The notes: generated by a model from the letters alone, not told the origin. Shown: positions 1-7,500, counted from the first letter of the stretch. The stretch: 64,000 bases of DNA from Pontibacter kalidii (GCF_026278245.1 NZ_CP111079.1:2792501-2856500); one strand, 5' to 3'. Numbers and translations are program-made.

Positions 1-425
1 TTCAGGCTACTTATGCCATGCTAAAGTATTTTTACTTCTCTTTTAAAGCCTTCAAATATGTGGTGACAGAATAGGTGGCAAAATTTTGTATAACACCTGT
101 TATCACCGATGATGATATATCACCAATACGCTATATACGCTGCAAACGTACGTCTTCAAACCCTTGAAGTAGTTAAGAACTCACTGAAGCCCGGCTCAAG
201 GTATAACACAAACAAAAAAGTCTTGTAAGCTAATAACTTGCAGAGTTTTTTGATATTAGGGGGCTGATGAGGGGACGGACTACTGCTGGCCCTGAAACAT
301 CTTGCGGTGGTAGCAATTCACCTGAGTCAATGATGGCCACCAGGCCTTTTCCCCTAGTATCACGGCGCGAAATAAAAGTGCAGACGGGACTGAGCGAATA
401 GTTCGGGAGCAAGTGCTTCTTTTAC
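1..425. other. Non-coding left edge
   Basis: No gene is supported here. A 60-codon minus-strand open frame at 230-412 has no recognisable family, no promoter and low-complexity composition. The AAGTATAA octamer is absent. The stretch lies downstream of the recombinase relic and may be leftover mobile-element DNA. Confidence 0.5.
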
Positions 426-742
426 TTATTCCTCCTTTGCTGTAAGCCGCTCCCGGAGCCGCTGCATACCCTCCCCTACCTTCACATACAATATTTTAGC
501 ATTATGCTGCTTACTTCTCAGGTTTGTATGCCCCTGCGTCTTCAACACGCTCTCCATAGGCACCCCGTTAAGAAGCATAGCAGGCAGTATGGAGGTCATC
601 TGCTTGGATCCCGCGCAGGCGGCTTGTTGCCAGCTCTGCCCGCCTACCGGCTACAGTGACACGCAGGCAGATCTGTACGGGCCTGTCTGGAGTTTTTCGG
701 TTTCTTCACGTTGAAGAGGAGACTGAAAACGGTGCTTCTAAC
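426..742 (-). pseudogene. Collapsed tyrosine recombinase (integrase) relic
   Basis: The minus strand carries two recognisable ends of a Bacteroidota tyrosine recombinase with the middle missing. From about 742 it reads RSTVFSLLFNVKKPKNSR, then after a +1 shift QICLRVTVAGRRAELATSR. This is the arm-binding N-terminal domain typical of these integrases. From about 592 to the TAA at 426-428 another frame reads NGVPMESVLKTQGHTNL, followed by QHNAKI and a charged tail, which is the C-terminal catalytic end. The family normally has QHYAKI here, with Tyr as nucleophile; this copy has Asn. The central catalytic domain is deleted, there are at least two frame changes, and the nucleophile is lost, so it cannot be active. 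Confidence 0.75.
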
Positions 743-930
743 GGTGACATAAAAGGTTTAATAAAAGTAGCCTTGCAGTAAACCGCACTCAAGGCATACT
801 TCTTCTGTATACCTTGCATATCAACGAGTCACATATATATCCAATGAGTCAATGGGGACTTTTGGGATACTCACCTGGCTACTTACCTAAAGTATTGGAA
901 AAGGTGAAGAATTTAGGAGCCCCTCGAAAA

Positions 931-968
931 CAAAAAAGCCTGCAAACGAAGAGCTTGCAGGCTTTTTT
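931..968 (-). terminator. Intrinsic terminator downstream of the tmRNA-like fragment
   Basis: Arms AAAAGCCTGCAA and TTGCAGGCTTTT form a strong hairpin with A/T tracts on both sides. It sits just 3' of the tmRNA-like fragment on the minus strand, where a native RNA-gene terminator would be expected. Confidence 0.8.
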
Positions 969-987
969 CTGATTATGGCATTCCTAC

Positions 988-1050
988 CAGCAGAGATGCA
1001 GGGATACGAACCCTAGTCCAGACAATCTCGACGAGCCTACCTAAACTTTA
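988..1050 (-). ncRNA. tmRNA 3'-end-like fragment (possible attachment-site remnant)
   Basis: Read on the minus strand this has a stretch like the segment before the tmRNA T-arm (GTAGGCTCGTCGAGATTG, then TCTGGAC). A good T-arm follows (TAGGG, loop TTCGTAT, CCCTG) and then CATCTCTGC, which resembles the CATCTCCA 3' acceptor strand of Bacteroidota ssrA. The next 330 bases upstream contain no 5' acceptor strand, tag frame or pseudoknots that I can recognise, so this is not an intact ssrA. ssrA 3' ends are common integration sites for tyrosine recombinases and a decayed one lies 250 bases away, so an att remnant is plausible. A degenerate tRNA is the alternative. Confidence 0.4.
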
Positions 1051-1390
1051 AAGGTTAAAATTAGTATGGTACTAATTGTGTAAAATCTATGCAAAGGTAT
1101 TGGAACATCTCGTCCCATTTACGATTAATAAGGCTTTTCCTTCTGCGAGCAAGCTATTTCACAGTTGTACTTCCTATTTTCAAATGTAGAGTAACCAATT
1201 TTAGGCACAAACTACTCGCTCAATAATGGTAATGTAGCTAGTAAATCTTCTGGTGACCTTTGTCAATGGCATTAATGAGGAGTTTAGCTGCCATTCCAAT
1301 TTTAGGATAAAGCTAATTGATACTTAGAATTGTGTCCCACTTTTCCTTTAGAACAGCAATATAAAACCTGTGTGCAAAATGTGTGCACAT
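1051..1390. other. Intergenic, no recognised gene
   Basis: AT-rich DNA between the tmRNA-like fragment and the tRNA-Arg terminator. It holds a short palindromic stretch GTGTGCAAAATGTGTGCAC near 1370-1388. Neither strand has an open frame of recognisable family. It may be degraded mobile-element DNA. Confidence 0.5.
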
Positions 1391-1428
1391 AAAAAAAAGC
1401 ACCTATAAGTTTTACCTTATAAGTGCTT
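1391..1428 (-). terminator. Terminator of tRNA-Arg
   Basis: AAGCAC-TATAAG and CTTATAAGTGCTT form a hairpin followed on the minus strand by a run of eight T. The same style of hairpin (AGCACTTA/TAAGTGCT with T-run) recurs at 34387-34420 and 36493-36526. Confidence 0.8.
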
Positions 1429-1438
1429 AATTTTCAGG

Positions 1439-1512
1439 TGATCCCGTTTGGATTCGAACCAAAGACCTACTGCTTAGAAGGCAGTTGCTCTATCCAGCTG
1501 AGCTACGAGACC
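1439..1512 (-). tRNA. tRNA-Arg (anticodon UCU)
   Basis: A 74-base cloverleaf. Acceptor arms GGTCTCG and CGGGATC pair over 7 bp, D-arm contains AGCTCAGCTGGATAGAGC, anticodon loop is CTTCTAA (UCU), and T-loop is GGTTCGAATCC. No CCA is encoded. It is the last gene of the leftward tRNA cluster. Confidence 0.95.
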
Positions 1513-1550
1513 AGCGTTTGTCAGGAGAGCGGTTGCTCTACCCTTTAAAC

Positions 1551-1582
1551 AAAAAATTTCGGAATCTCTTCCGAAATTTTTT
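1551..1582 (-). terminator. Terminator of tRNA-Pro
   Basis: AAATTTCGGAA and TTCCGAAATTT form a near-perfect hairpin with A and T tracts on either side, just 3' of tRNA-Pro on the minus strand. Confidence 0.8.
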
Positions 1583-1584
1583 AG

Positions 1585-1658
1585 TCGGGGTGGCAGGATT
1601 CGAACCTACGACCTCCACATCCCAAATGTGGCGCGATACCGGGCTACGCTACACCCCG
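1585..1658 (-). tRNA. tRNA-Pro (anticodon UGG)
   Basis: Acceptor arms CGGGGTG and CACCCCG pair over 7 bp. The anticodon stem CCACA/TGTGG encloses the loop TTTGGGA (UGG). T-arm is GGTTCGAATCC, discriminator A, no encoded CCA. Confidence 0.95.
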
Positions 1659-1779
1659 AACTATTTTTCGCTTTCGGACTATCCGGTGTTAAACCGTTTC
1701 ATCTAATTGCGATGCAAAGGTAAGTGAAGATTTCAGATTTGCAAAAGCTTTTTTTAACTTTTTTCGTCGTCATCTTACA

Positions 1780-1868
1780 GCGGAGAAGGGGGGATTCGAA
1801 CCCCCGGTACCGTTACCAGTACGGCAGTTTAGCAAACTGCTGGTTTAAGCCACTCACCCACCTCTCCG
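1780..1868 (-). tRNA. tRNA-Ser (anticodon GCU)
   Basis: An 89-base class II tRNA with a long variable arm. Acceptor arms CGGAGAG and TTCTCCG pair over 7 bp. Anticodon stem GCAGT/ACTGC encloses TTGCTAA (GCU). The variable stem is followed by the T-arm GGGGGTTCGAATCCCCC. Confidence 0.95.
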
Positions 1869-2154
1869 TGGAAATCCCTTACTGCTTAAGAGACTGCAAA
1901 CATACTACATCGATCTGTACAACGCAATACCCTGCCGTAAAATTCCTTCCAAACATTTCACGCCACCCGCCCCACTGAAAGCTAACTCCTTGATACAGCA
2001 AAGCTTCTTATAGGTAAGAAACCCAAAAAAAATGTTCAACCCAGATTTATACTTGCGATAAAGCCCACCACGTTGGGAAAAGGAGCCATTCTATACTTGT
2101 TCATGCCTTGGTTTACCCTATGCCGGCACCTGCTACAGTCTGGTTGCGGTTTAG

Positions 2155-2162
2155 TATATTTG
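2155..2162 (+). promoter_or_regulatory. -7 box TATATTTG for the batB-batC operon
   Basis: Exact match to the Bacteroidota -7 consensus TAnnTTTG, 44 bases before the ATG at 2207. The upstream in-frame ATG at 2108 would lie before this promoter, which supports the 2207 start. No clear TTG is seen at the -33 spacing. Confidence 0.5.
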
Positions 2163-2206
2163 TGGCTGGCATGCGTGGTGCAGCGCCGCTTGCCTATTTA
2201 TGTAAC

Positions 2207-3178
2207 ATGACCTGGTACCAAACCCTCACCTTACTGGAGATCCTGTTCGGCGCAACCTTCCTTGTGCTGTACGTAGGCTATCTGCTGCGCGTGCGCAGGG
2301 TGGCGCTTTTTTTTATGCAGCGGCCATACGGGGTTTGGTTTAAGTTCCTGCTGCGCCACCTCTACCTCATCCTGCTCATCATCGCCATACTTGGCCCCTC
2401 CTTCGGGGCTATGAAAAAAGAGATCCGGACCATTGGCAAAGACCTGTATGTTGCCGTAGACCTTTCCCAGTCCATGAACGCCACGGATATACAGCCCTCG
2501 CGGCTGGAGCAGGCAAAGCACATAACGAAGCGCCTCATCAGCCGCTTCAACTCCGACCGCATCGGCTTGATGGTCTTCTCCAACGAGGCCTATATCCAGA
2601 GCCCCCTCACCTTCGACCAGAACGCCCTGCTGCTGCATACCCAGACGCTTCGCACCGGCCTCCTCCCCCACTCCGGCACCGATTACGCCCCCGTGCTGCA
2701 ACTGGCGCTCGACAAGCTCAGGCAAAAGTCCAACACTGCGGAGGAAGAGCAGAAAGCGCGGGTGCTGGTGCTGATAAGCGATGGCGAGGACTTTGGCGGT
2801 AACGTTAAGAAACTGGCGGAGCAACTGCGCGAGGAGAACATCCGGGTTTATACCTTGGGAATCGGCACCACCGACGGCAGCCGCATACCGGTGGCACAGG
2901 GTTTTAAAACAGACAGCGAGGGCAATGAGGTGATTTCCCGGCTAAATCCGGAGCCCTTGGTGCAGCTGGCGGAGCTGACCGGCGGAACATACTTTGAGGT
3001 GAACGGCCGGGTGAGCGAGGTGAGCAAGCTCATCAGCACCATCAATAAAATTGAGGGGGAGCTGCGAGAGAGTAAAACCATAGACGTTACGGCCAACAAG
3101 TACATTTATCCTCTGGCGCTAGCGCTGCTGCTGATCCTGCTCGATATCCTGATCACCGTTAAGCTAATTCGGATATGA
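2207..3178 (+). CDS. batB: VWA-domain membrane protein, BatB-like
   Basis: A 323-residue inner-membrane protein with a von Willebrand factor A domain facing the periplasm. Membrane segments lie near residues 8-28 and 50-67 and at the C-terminus (about 300-320). The MIDAS metal motif is D85-L-S87-Q-S89, with later MIDAS loops in SGTDYAPV and SDGEDFG. In Bacteroidota, BatB belongs to the MoxR/BatA-E 'aerotolerance' group, thought to act in envelope stress; its molecular role is not settled. The stop overlaps the next gene's ATG (ATGA at 3175). The MoxR, DUF58, BatA, BatD and BatE partners are not in the window. I chose 2207 over 2108 because of the promoter and because the first membrane segment then starts at the N-terminus. 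Confidence 0.85.
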   Translation: MTWYQTLTLLEILFGATFLVLYVGYLLRVRRVALFFMQRPYGVWFKFLLRHLYLILLIIAILGPSFGAMKKEIRTIGKDLYVAVDLSQSMNATDIQPSRLEQAKHITKRLISRFNSDRIGLMVFSNEAYIQSPLTFDQNALLLHTQTLRTGLLPHSGTDYAPVLQLALDKLRQKSNTAEEEQKARVLVLISDGEDFGGNVKKLAEQLREENIRVYTLGIGTTDGSRIPVAQGFKTDSEGNEVISRLNPEPLVQLAELTGGTYFEVNGRVSEVSKLISTINKIEGELRESKTIDVTANKYIYPLALALLLILLDILITVKLIRI

Positions 3179-4110
3179 AAACAATCGCCATGGCAGCCAT
3201 ACTTCTTGTCAGCCTGTTTAGCGGCGGCATATCCATCATTACGCGCATTAACCAGCATGCCGAAGAGGCGGCCATCGCCTATCAGCGCAAAGATTACATA
3301 GAGGCCATCGCCTCCTACAATTACCTGCTGGATGACCTGGAGGTGGATGATGACCTGCTGCGCCTGAACCTGGCCCACTCCTATTACCAGGCGGGGCTGC
3401 TGCCACAGGCCACTTCGGCTTACCAATACCTGGCAGACCACCCCACCCCGCACCTGCGTGCGCTAGCGCACCTGCAGCTGGGCAACATCCACACGAAGCA
3501 GAAGAAGTATAAACGGGCCCTCTCGCTCTACAAACTGGCCCTGGTGGCCGAGCCCGGCAACGACGCGGCCAGGTATAACTTTGAGCTCCTGAAAAAGTAC
3601 CTGTTGCTGCACCCCGAGGCCGCTGAGGAACAGCAACAGGAGGCACCGGAGCAGGAAAATAATGCTGAGCAGGATCAACAGCAGCAGCCTGCAGAGGAGG
3701 ACCTGGCGCCGCAGCCCCAGAAGAATCCCGACGAGCAGGGCGAGCAGCAGGAAATCGACCAGCCGGCGCCGGCCCAGAATGGCCAACAACAGCAAGCAGG
3801 GAGCAGCGAACAGCAGCTGAGCGATCAGGAGCGGGAGGAGATTGCCGGTGAAGCGGATGGTGACACAGAAGGGCTGCAACTCAATAACCCGTTCGATAAG
3901 AGCGGCCAGCAGCACAGGGGCAGCTCGGAGGAAGTATCGGAAGAGGACCAGCAGGCACAGATGCGTCGCGCCAGGCTGCGCCAGGCCAACATGAGCCCCG
4001 AGAAAGCCAGGCTCCTGCTCGATGCCATGCGCAACGCAGAACTGCAGTACATACAGCAGCTTCCCAAAAAACCGACCCGCCAGCCGGACCCCAGCAAGCC
4101 GGACTGGTAG
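3175..4110 (+). CDS. batC: TPR protein, BatC-like
   Basis: A 311-residue exported protein with an N-terminal hydrophobic segment (about residues 5-22). Roughly three tetratricopeptide repeats follow over residues 30-145 (for example YIEAIASYNYLLDDLE and YKRALSLYKLALVAEPGN). The tail, residues 150-300, is low-complexity, rich in Gln, Glu and Pro, and probably disordered. TPR plus an acidic/Q-rich tail after BatB is the usual form of BatC, a presumed periplasmic scaffold. It is translationally coupled to batB by a 4-base overlap. No terminator is obvious before the tetR promoter. Confidence 0.8.
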   Translation: MKTIAMAAILLVSLFSGGISIITRINQHAEEAAIAYQRKDYIEAIASYNYLLDDLEVDDDLLRLNLAHSYYQAGLLPQATSAYQYLADHPTPHLRALAHLQLGNIHTKQKKYKRALSLYKLALVAEPGNDAARYNFELLKKYLLLHPEAAEEQQQEAPEQENNAEQDQQQQPAEEDLAPQPQKNPDEQGEQQEIDQPAPAQNGQQQQAGSSEQQLSDQEREEIAGEADGDTEGLQLNNPFDKSGQQHRGSSEEVSEEDQQAQMRRARLRQANMSPEKARLLLDAMRNAELQYIQQLPKKPTRQPDPSKPDW

Positions 4111-4161
4111 GCGCTGAAGTACATACACCTTCTTTAATTTTTAATCCCATTTGCTTATCAC

Positions 4162-4175
4162 AAACCAATCGGTTT
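4162..4175. promoter_or_regulatory. TetR operator 1 (AAACCAATCGGTTT)
   Basis: A palindrome with arms AAACC/GGTTT, 33 bases upstream of tetR and directly upstream of its -7 box. A near copy, AAACCGATCGGTCT, lies upstream of the next gene at 4819-4832. The match between the two sites supports one regulator controlling both promoters. Confidence 0.65.
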
Positions 4176-4179
4176 ATTT

Positions 4180-4187
4180 TACGTTTG
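4180..4187 (+). promoter_or_regulatory. -7 box TACGTTTG for tetR
   Basis: Matches TAnnTTTG, 20 bases before the ATG. Operator 1 ends 4 bases upstream, so bound repressor would cover the promoter. Confidence 0.6.
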
Positions 4188-4207
4188 CCAAAGTATAAGC
4201 AACACCC

Positions 4208-4801
4208 ATGAGCAAGGCAGACCGGACACGGCAACTGATCATAGAGAAATCGGCCCACCTTTTTAACCAGAAAGGGTATGCCGGCACATCTATGCAGGAT
4301 ATCATGGGGGCTACCGGACTCACGAAAGGAGGGATTTACGGCCACTTCGACAGCAAAGAGGAGATCGCCCTGGAGGCATTTGAGCACGCGGCCGCCCACC
4401 TGATGCAGTTGCTGGGCGACAGCATTACGCCTCATACTTCTGCCACGAAAAAATTAGAGGCGCTTCTCGCTTTCTACAAAACCTACCTCTACGCCCCACC
4501 TATTCAGGGAGGTTGCCCCGTATTGAACACTTCGGTTGAGGCCGACGACACCAACCCACTCCTCCGGGCCAGTGTGGTGAGGGTGCTGAATAAACTACAC
4601 AAGTCCGTGGCTAACATTGTGCGGCTGGGCTTAACTCAAGGTGAGTTCAAGGCAATTGCGGATGCGGAGCGTTTCGCCATCCTTTTTGTAAGTATGATTG
4701 AGGGCGGCGTGATGGTGTCGAAAGCCTACGGGGAGGCAAAGTACCTGCATACCGTGCTGCAACACCTGCAGCAGCTCATACAGCAGGAACTTAAAGTTTA
4801 A
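4208..4801 (+). CDS. TetR/AcrR-family transcriptional regulator
   Basis: A 197-residue one-component repressor of usual family length. Residues 8-55 form the TetR helix-turn-helix, with the typical run GYAGTSMQDIMGATGLTKGGIYGHFDSKEE. The rest is a helical ligand-binding and dimerisation domain; the ligand cannot be read from sequence. Matching palindromes lie upstream of this gene (4162) and the next one (4819). I infer that it represses itself and the thioesterase gene, which might respond to an acyl or acyl-CoA compound. Confidence 0.88.
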   Translation: MSKADRTRQLIIEKSAHLFNQKGYAGTSMQDIMGATGLTKGGIYGHFDSKEEIALEAFEHAAAHLMQLLGDSITPHTSATKKLEALLAFYKTYLYAPPIQGGCPVLNTSVEADDTNPLLRASVVRVLNKLHKSVANIVRLGLTQGEFKAIADAERFAILFVSMIEGGVMVSKAYGEAKYLHTVLQHLQQLIQQELKV

Positions 4802-4818
4802 TTTTTTTACCTGTTTAT

Positions 4819-4832
4819 AAACCGATCGGTCT
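4819..4832. promoter_or_regulatory. TetR operator 2 (AAACCGATCGGTCT)
   Basis: The core ACCGATCGGT is a perfect 10-base palindrome, 34 bases upstream of the thioesterase ATG at 4866. It shares AAACCnATCGGT with operator 1. Confidence 0.65.
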
Positions 4833-4865
4833 TTTTTCTTATTACACCACTTAACAACTAAACCT

Positions 4866-5375
4866 ATGCAAGAGACAACAAGTATCGCACAGCAACTGGA
4901 GAGCAAGGCCCGCATTCGTTTTGAGGACTGCGACCCCTTTGGGCACCTGAACAACGGCCGCTACATCGATTATTTCATGAACGCCCGGGAAGATCAGCTG
5001 CGGGACAATTATCAACTGGATATTTACGCCCACATGCAGCAAACCGGCAACGTGTGGGTGGTAGCGTCTAGCCAGGTTGCCTACCTGCAGGAAGTAAAAA
5101 TGAACGAAGAAATTACTATCCGGACCAACCTGCGCTGGTTTACAGAATCCGACTTGTTTATGGAGGGGATGATGCTTGACCCTGAGACAGGCCGGGTAAA
5201 GGCGGCAGTGTGGTTGCGCTTTGCCTACTTACATGTGCACAAAGCTATAAAAGCCAGTCATGAGCCACAGCTGATGGAGCTGTTCCGGGCCGCCGCCGTG
5301 ATGGGAAACGGAAAGCCTGACCAGTATTTTGAACAGCGCGTAAAGGAGCTGCGATCGCTTACCGTGCCAGCATAA
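4866..5375 (+). CDS. Acyl-CoA thioesterase, 4HBT hotdog fold
   Basis: A 169-residue cytoplasmic protein of the YbgC/4-hydroxybenzoyl-CoA thioesterase type, predicted to hydrolyse acyl-CoA to free acid and CoA. The signature RFEDCDPFGHLNNGRYIDYF is near residues 18-37. D23 is in the position of the catalytic Asp of DxDxxGHxNN enzymes. The hotdog fold continues through the strand VWVVASSQVAYLQEVKMNEEITI. It lies 64 bases after tetR and carries a matching TetR operator, so it is the likely regulated target. The substrate is unknown. Confidence 0.85.
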   Translation: MQETTSIAQQLESKARIRFEDCDPFGHLNNGRYIDYFMNAREDQLRDNYQLDIYAHMQQTGNVWVVASSQVAYLQEVKMNEEITIRTNLRWFTESDLFMEGMMLDPETGRVKAAVWLRFAYLHVHKAIKASHEPQLMELFRAAAVMGNGKPDQYFEQRVKELRSLTVPA

Positions 5376-5540
5376 GCAAACCGGAAAGGCAGCCTGGCGC
5401 TCACTACACCAAGGCGCGCAGGCAGCCTCTCTAGCTGAACATTACTCGCTCCAGGCAGTTTTATTTTACAAGATTACACTTGCGGATTAAACCTTTACCC
5501 ACCTGAGCCATCCAAACAGTCCCTTACTATCAATTCAACT

Positions 5541-6179
5541 ATGAAAGAGCAACTAAGACAGGTGCTGGAGGTGCTGAACCTTGCCGAGAAACTGAAGTAT
5601 GAACTGCGCCACAGCTGGCTTTCCAACGGCAGGCAGGAGAGCGTAGCCGAGCATACCTGGCGCATGTCGCTGATGGTGGTGCTGCTGGAGCCTTACCTGG
5701 ACCATGAGATAGAGGTGGCCCGCACCCTGAAGATGGTCATCATACACGACCTGGTGGAAGCGGAAGCCGGCGATGTGCCAGCTTTTGAGGTAACCACTCC
5801 TGAACTGAAGGAGCAGAAGCGCCAGAGGGAGTTGCAGGCCATCGAGCGCCTCCGCACCACGCTGGGCAACGGCCTGGGGCAGCATGTGTATGAGCTCTGG
5901 CACGAGTTCGAGGATAAGCTTACGTACGAGTCCCGCGTGGCCAACGCCCTTGACAAGCTGGAGGTGCGCATACAGCACAATAACGCCGACATCAGCACCT
6001 GGCTGGAGGTAGAGCAGGAGTTTGTTTTCCTGATGGGCCAGCACACCGAGTTCGACGCCTGCCTGCACCAGCTGAAGGAGCTGATAGAGGCCCAGGCGGT
6101 GCAGAAGATGGAGGCTGCCGGCATAAGCGTGGCAGCCGTAAAACAGCGAATCATAGCAAAGCCACAGGCCGTCGTATAA
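5541..6179 (+). CDS. HD-domain phosphohydrolase (HDDC2/YfbR-like)
   Basis: A 212-residue cytoplasmic metal-dependent HD phosphohydrolase resembling the 5'-deoxynucleotidase family (YfbR, human HDDC2), which removes phosphate from deoxynucleoside monophosphates. Metal ligands visible are H24 (RHSW), H38 (AEHTWR) and the H69-D70 pair in VIIHDLVEAEAGD. EAEAGD is diagnostic for HDDC2-type proteins. It has its own 165-base upstream gap and no operon partner. Substrate assignment is from family knowledge only. Confidence 0.85.
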   Translation: MKEQLRQVLEVLNLAEKLKYELRHSWLSNGRQESVAEHTWRMSLMVVLLEPYLDHEIEVARTLKMVIIHDLVEAEAGDVPAFEVTTPELKEQKRQRELQAIERLRTTLGNGLGQHVYELWHEFEDKLTYESRVANALDKLEVRIQHNNADISTWLEVEQEFVFLMGQHTEFDACLHQLKELIEAQAVQKMEAAGISVAAVKQRIIAKPQAVV

Positions 6180-6245
6180 GCACAGGAGAAGTGTTTGCTC
6201 CGTGCAACTCCGCGCTTTTGCCATGCATTTCGTGGCAGAAATGAG

Positions 6246-6253
6246 TACCTTTG
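6246..6253 (+). promoter_or_regulatory. -7 box TACCTTTG for the DUF983 gene
   Basis: Matches TAnnTTTG, 27 bases before the ATG at 6281. A TTG lies at 6218-6220, a spacing of 25, longer than the usual 17-23. Confidence 0.5.
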
Positions 6254-6280
6254 CCTTAACAAACAAAAGGAGGGATTCCC

Positions 6281-6676
6281 ATGCTAAGCCAAGGCTCCAA
6301 ACTATACAGTATCCTGAACTATAAGTGCCCCAGATGCCACAAGGGAGACCTTTTCATCCATAAAGGTTGGAGCTACACCAGGTTCAGCGAAATGCCCGAA
6401 GAGTGCCCCTGCTGCCACCAACGCTACGAGCCCGAGCCGGGCTTTTACTACGGAGCTATGTACGTGAGCTACGGCATCACAACCGCTATACTGATCACTA
6501 TTCTGGTTGCCCTGAGCGTGCTACTGGAGGAGGTGACCATGCTATGGTTCCTTGGCTCCCTCAGTGTTGCCCTACTGCTTTTCTACCCGTTCATCTTCAG
6601 AATGTCGCGGGCGATCTGGTTTAACTTTTTCGTGCACTATAACAAAGACGTCGCCGCCTCAGCACGCTGCCAATAA
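6281..6676 (+). CDS. DUF983 membrane protein with zinc ribbon
   Basis: A 131-residue protein of the DUF983 family, function unknown. A cysteine cluster C16-P-R-C19 with C42-P-C44-C45 looks like a small zinc ribbon. Two membrane helices follow, near residues 58-82 and 86-106. The conserved GFYYGAMYVSYG stretch at the start of the first helix is typical of Bacteroidota members. It stands alone between a promoter and the degraded region downstream. Confidence 0.85.
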   Translation: MLSQGSKLYSILNYKCPRCHKGDLFIHKGWSYTRFSEMPEECPCCHQRYEPEPGFYYGAMYVSYGITTAILITILVALSVLLEEVTMLWFLGSLSVALLLFYPFIFRMSRAIWFNFFVHYNKDVAASARCQ

Positions 6677-6724
6677 ACTTCTTTCGTGGAAATGTTGCTC
6701 CCTGGCGCTGCACAGCCGGTTTTC

Positions 6725-6865
6725 TTATAGTTTGATGTCCGGCGTATAGGCCACCTCCAGCACAAAGCCGTTCGGGTCGCGGAAATCTATAGTGTAGTAG
6801 TGTGGCATAGGCTGCGGCCCGTGGTTAATATCGGCGTTTATACTTTTATAACTCAGGTGGCGATG
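6725..6865 (-). pseudogene. C-terminal fragment of a VOC/glyoxalase-family protein
   Basis: The minus strand ending at the TAA at 6725-6727 reads about 45 residues, including HYYTIDFRDPNGFVLEV then AYTPDIKL. This is the last beta-alpha-beta-beta unit of a VOC (glyoxalase/bleomycin resistance) protein, with the usual DPxGxxxE ending. No start codon or N-terminal half can be found upstream, where the sequence turns into hairpins and octamer copies. It is a truncated remnant. Confidence 0.7.
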
Positions 6866-6914
6866 TTTGCGGAAGCATAAACTTATACCTGGCCCCAGGC
6901 CTTTTCATCTGGCG

Positions 6915-7046
6915 CAAGTCTCCAGACTTGTTTCCTATTATGGTGTCGGGTTTGCAACCCGACTGGCTTGAAAAGCCATACTTTTATACTTGCTGTTCCG
7001 GACATGCTTGTCCGGAACTACTTCTGCTGCGGATTTCCGAATCCGC
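6915..7046. repeat. Array of four different perfect hairpins (REP-like)
   Basis: Four compact palindromes follow each other in 132 bases: CAAGTCTCCAGACTTG (6915-6930), GTCGGGTTTGCAACCCGAC (6945-6963), arms GTTCCGGACA/TGTCCGGAAC with loop TGCT (6995-7018), and arms GCGGATT/AATCCGC (7029-7046). Sequences differ but size and spacing are alike, as in REP clusters mobilised by RAYT transposases. No transposase is nearby. They occupy the place of the missing half of the VOC gene. Confidence 0.75.
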
Positions 7047-7189
7047 GTAAGCCATACTTTATGCTTGCTGGTTTATCCTTCCCTAGCAGCTGCTTCCTGC
7101 AACTGGAACCAAGCTATACTTTCAAAACACCGCTGATCCTGTAGTTCCCACAAACCTACAGTTCCATCTCATACTTTGGCTCCCTCCAG

Positions 7190-7500
7190 CCCGGGAGGGC
7201 TCGTCTTCCCGCATCGCGCTGTGTACATTTCCTTTGCTGTCGCAATTTCGCTAAAGCGAAACCGGAAATCTACAAGGCGCTCAACGGAAAGACTGGGTAT
7301 CATTTCGATAGCTGCTGCTATACAATAGGAACCAAGCTCCCTCCCCTGTTCTTAGGGGAGGGCTGGGGTGGGGTGAAATTCCCCTCTCTGGAAGGGCCAA
7401 GGGTGGGTTTATACTTAAATAGGGACAGGTCGCGACCAGTTCACCGCTTTAGCGATGCCACAAGTATAAGAGGTTTTATACTTATACTTTGGCAAATGTC
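7190..7500 (+). repeat. Dispersed composite repeat, copy A
   Basis: This stretch matches 44715-45030 in reverse orientation over about 300 degenerate bases. Shared blocks in order are GAGGGCTCGTC, GCATCGCGCTG, AGGCGCTCAAC, ACTGGGTATCATTTCGATAG, a C-rich/G-rich hairpin ending GGGGTGG, and AGGGACARGTCGCRACC. No open frame is conserved between the copies, so it is probably a non-coding repeat family. Confidence 0.7.

Noticed and set aside
230..412. 60-codon minus-strand open frame next to the integrase relic
   Set aside because: No recognisable family, no promoter or ribosome site, and it lies in apparently decaying DNA.
1321..1400. Minus-strand start MCTHFAHRFYIAVLKEKW as a possible second integrase N-terminus
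   Set aside because: It stops after 25 residues and the similarity to recombinases is too weak.
1513..1550. tRNA-like piece (GGTAGAGCAACC) between tRNA-Arg and the tRNA-Pro terminator
   Set aside because: Only a D-arm-like fragment is visible; acceptor, anticodon and T arms are missing, so it is not callable as a tRNA.
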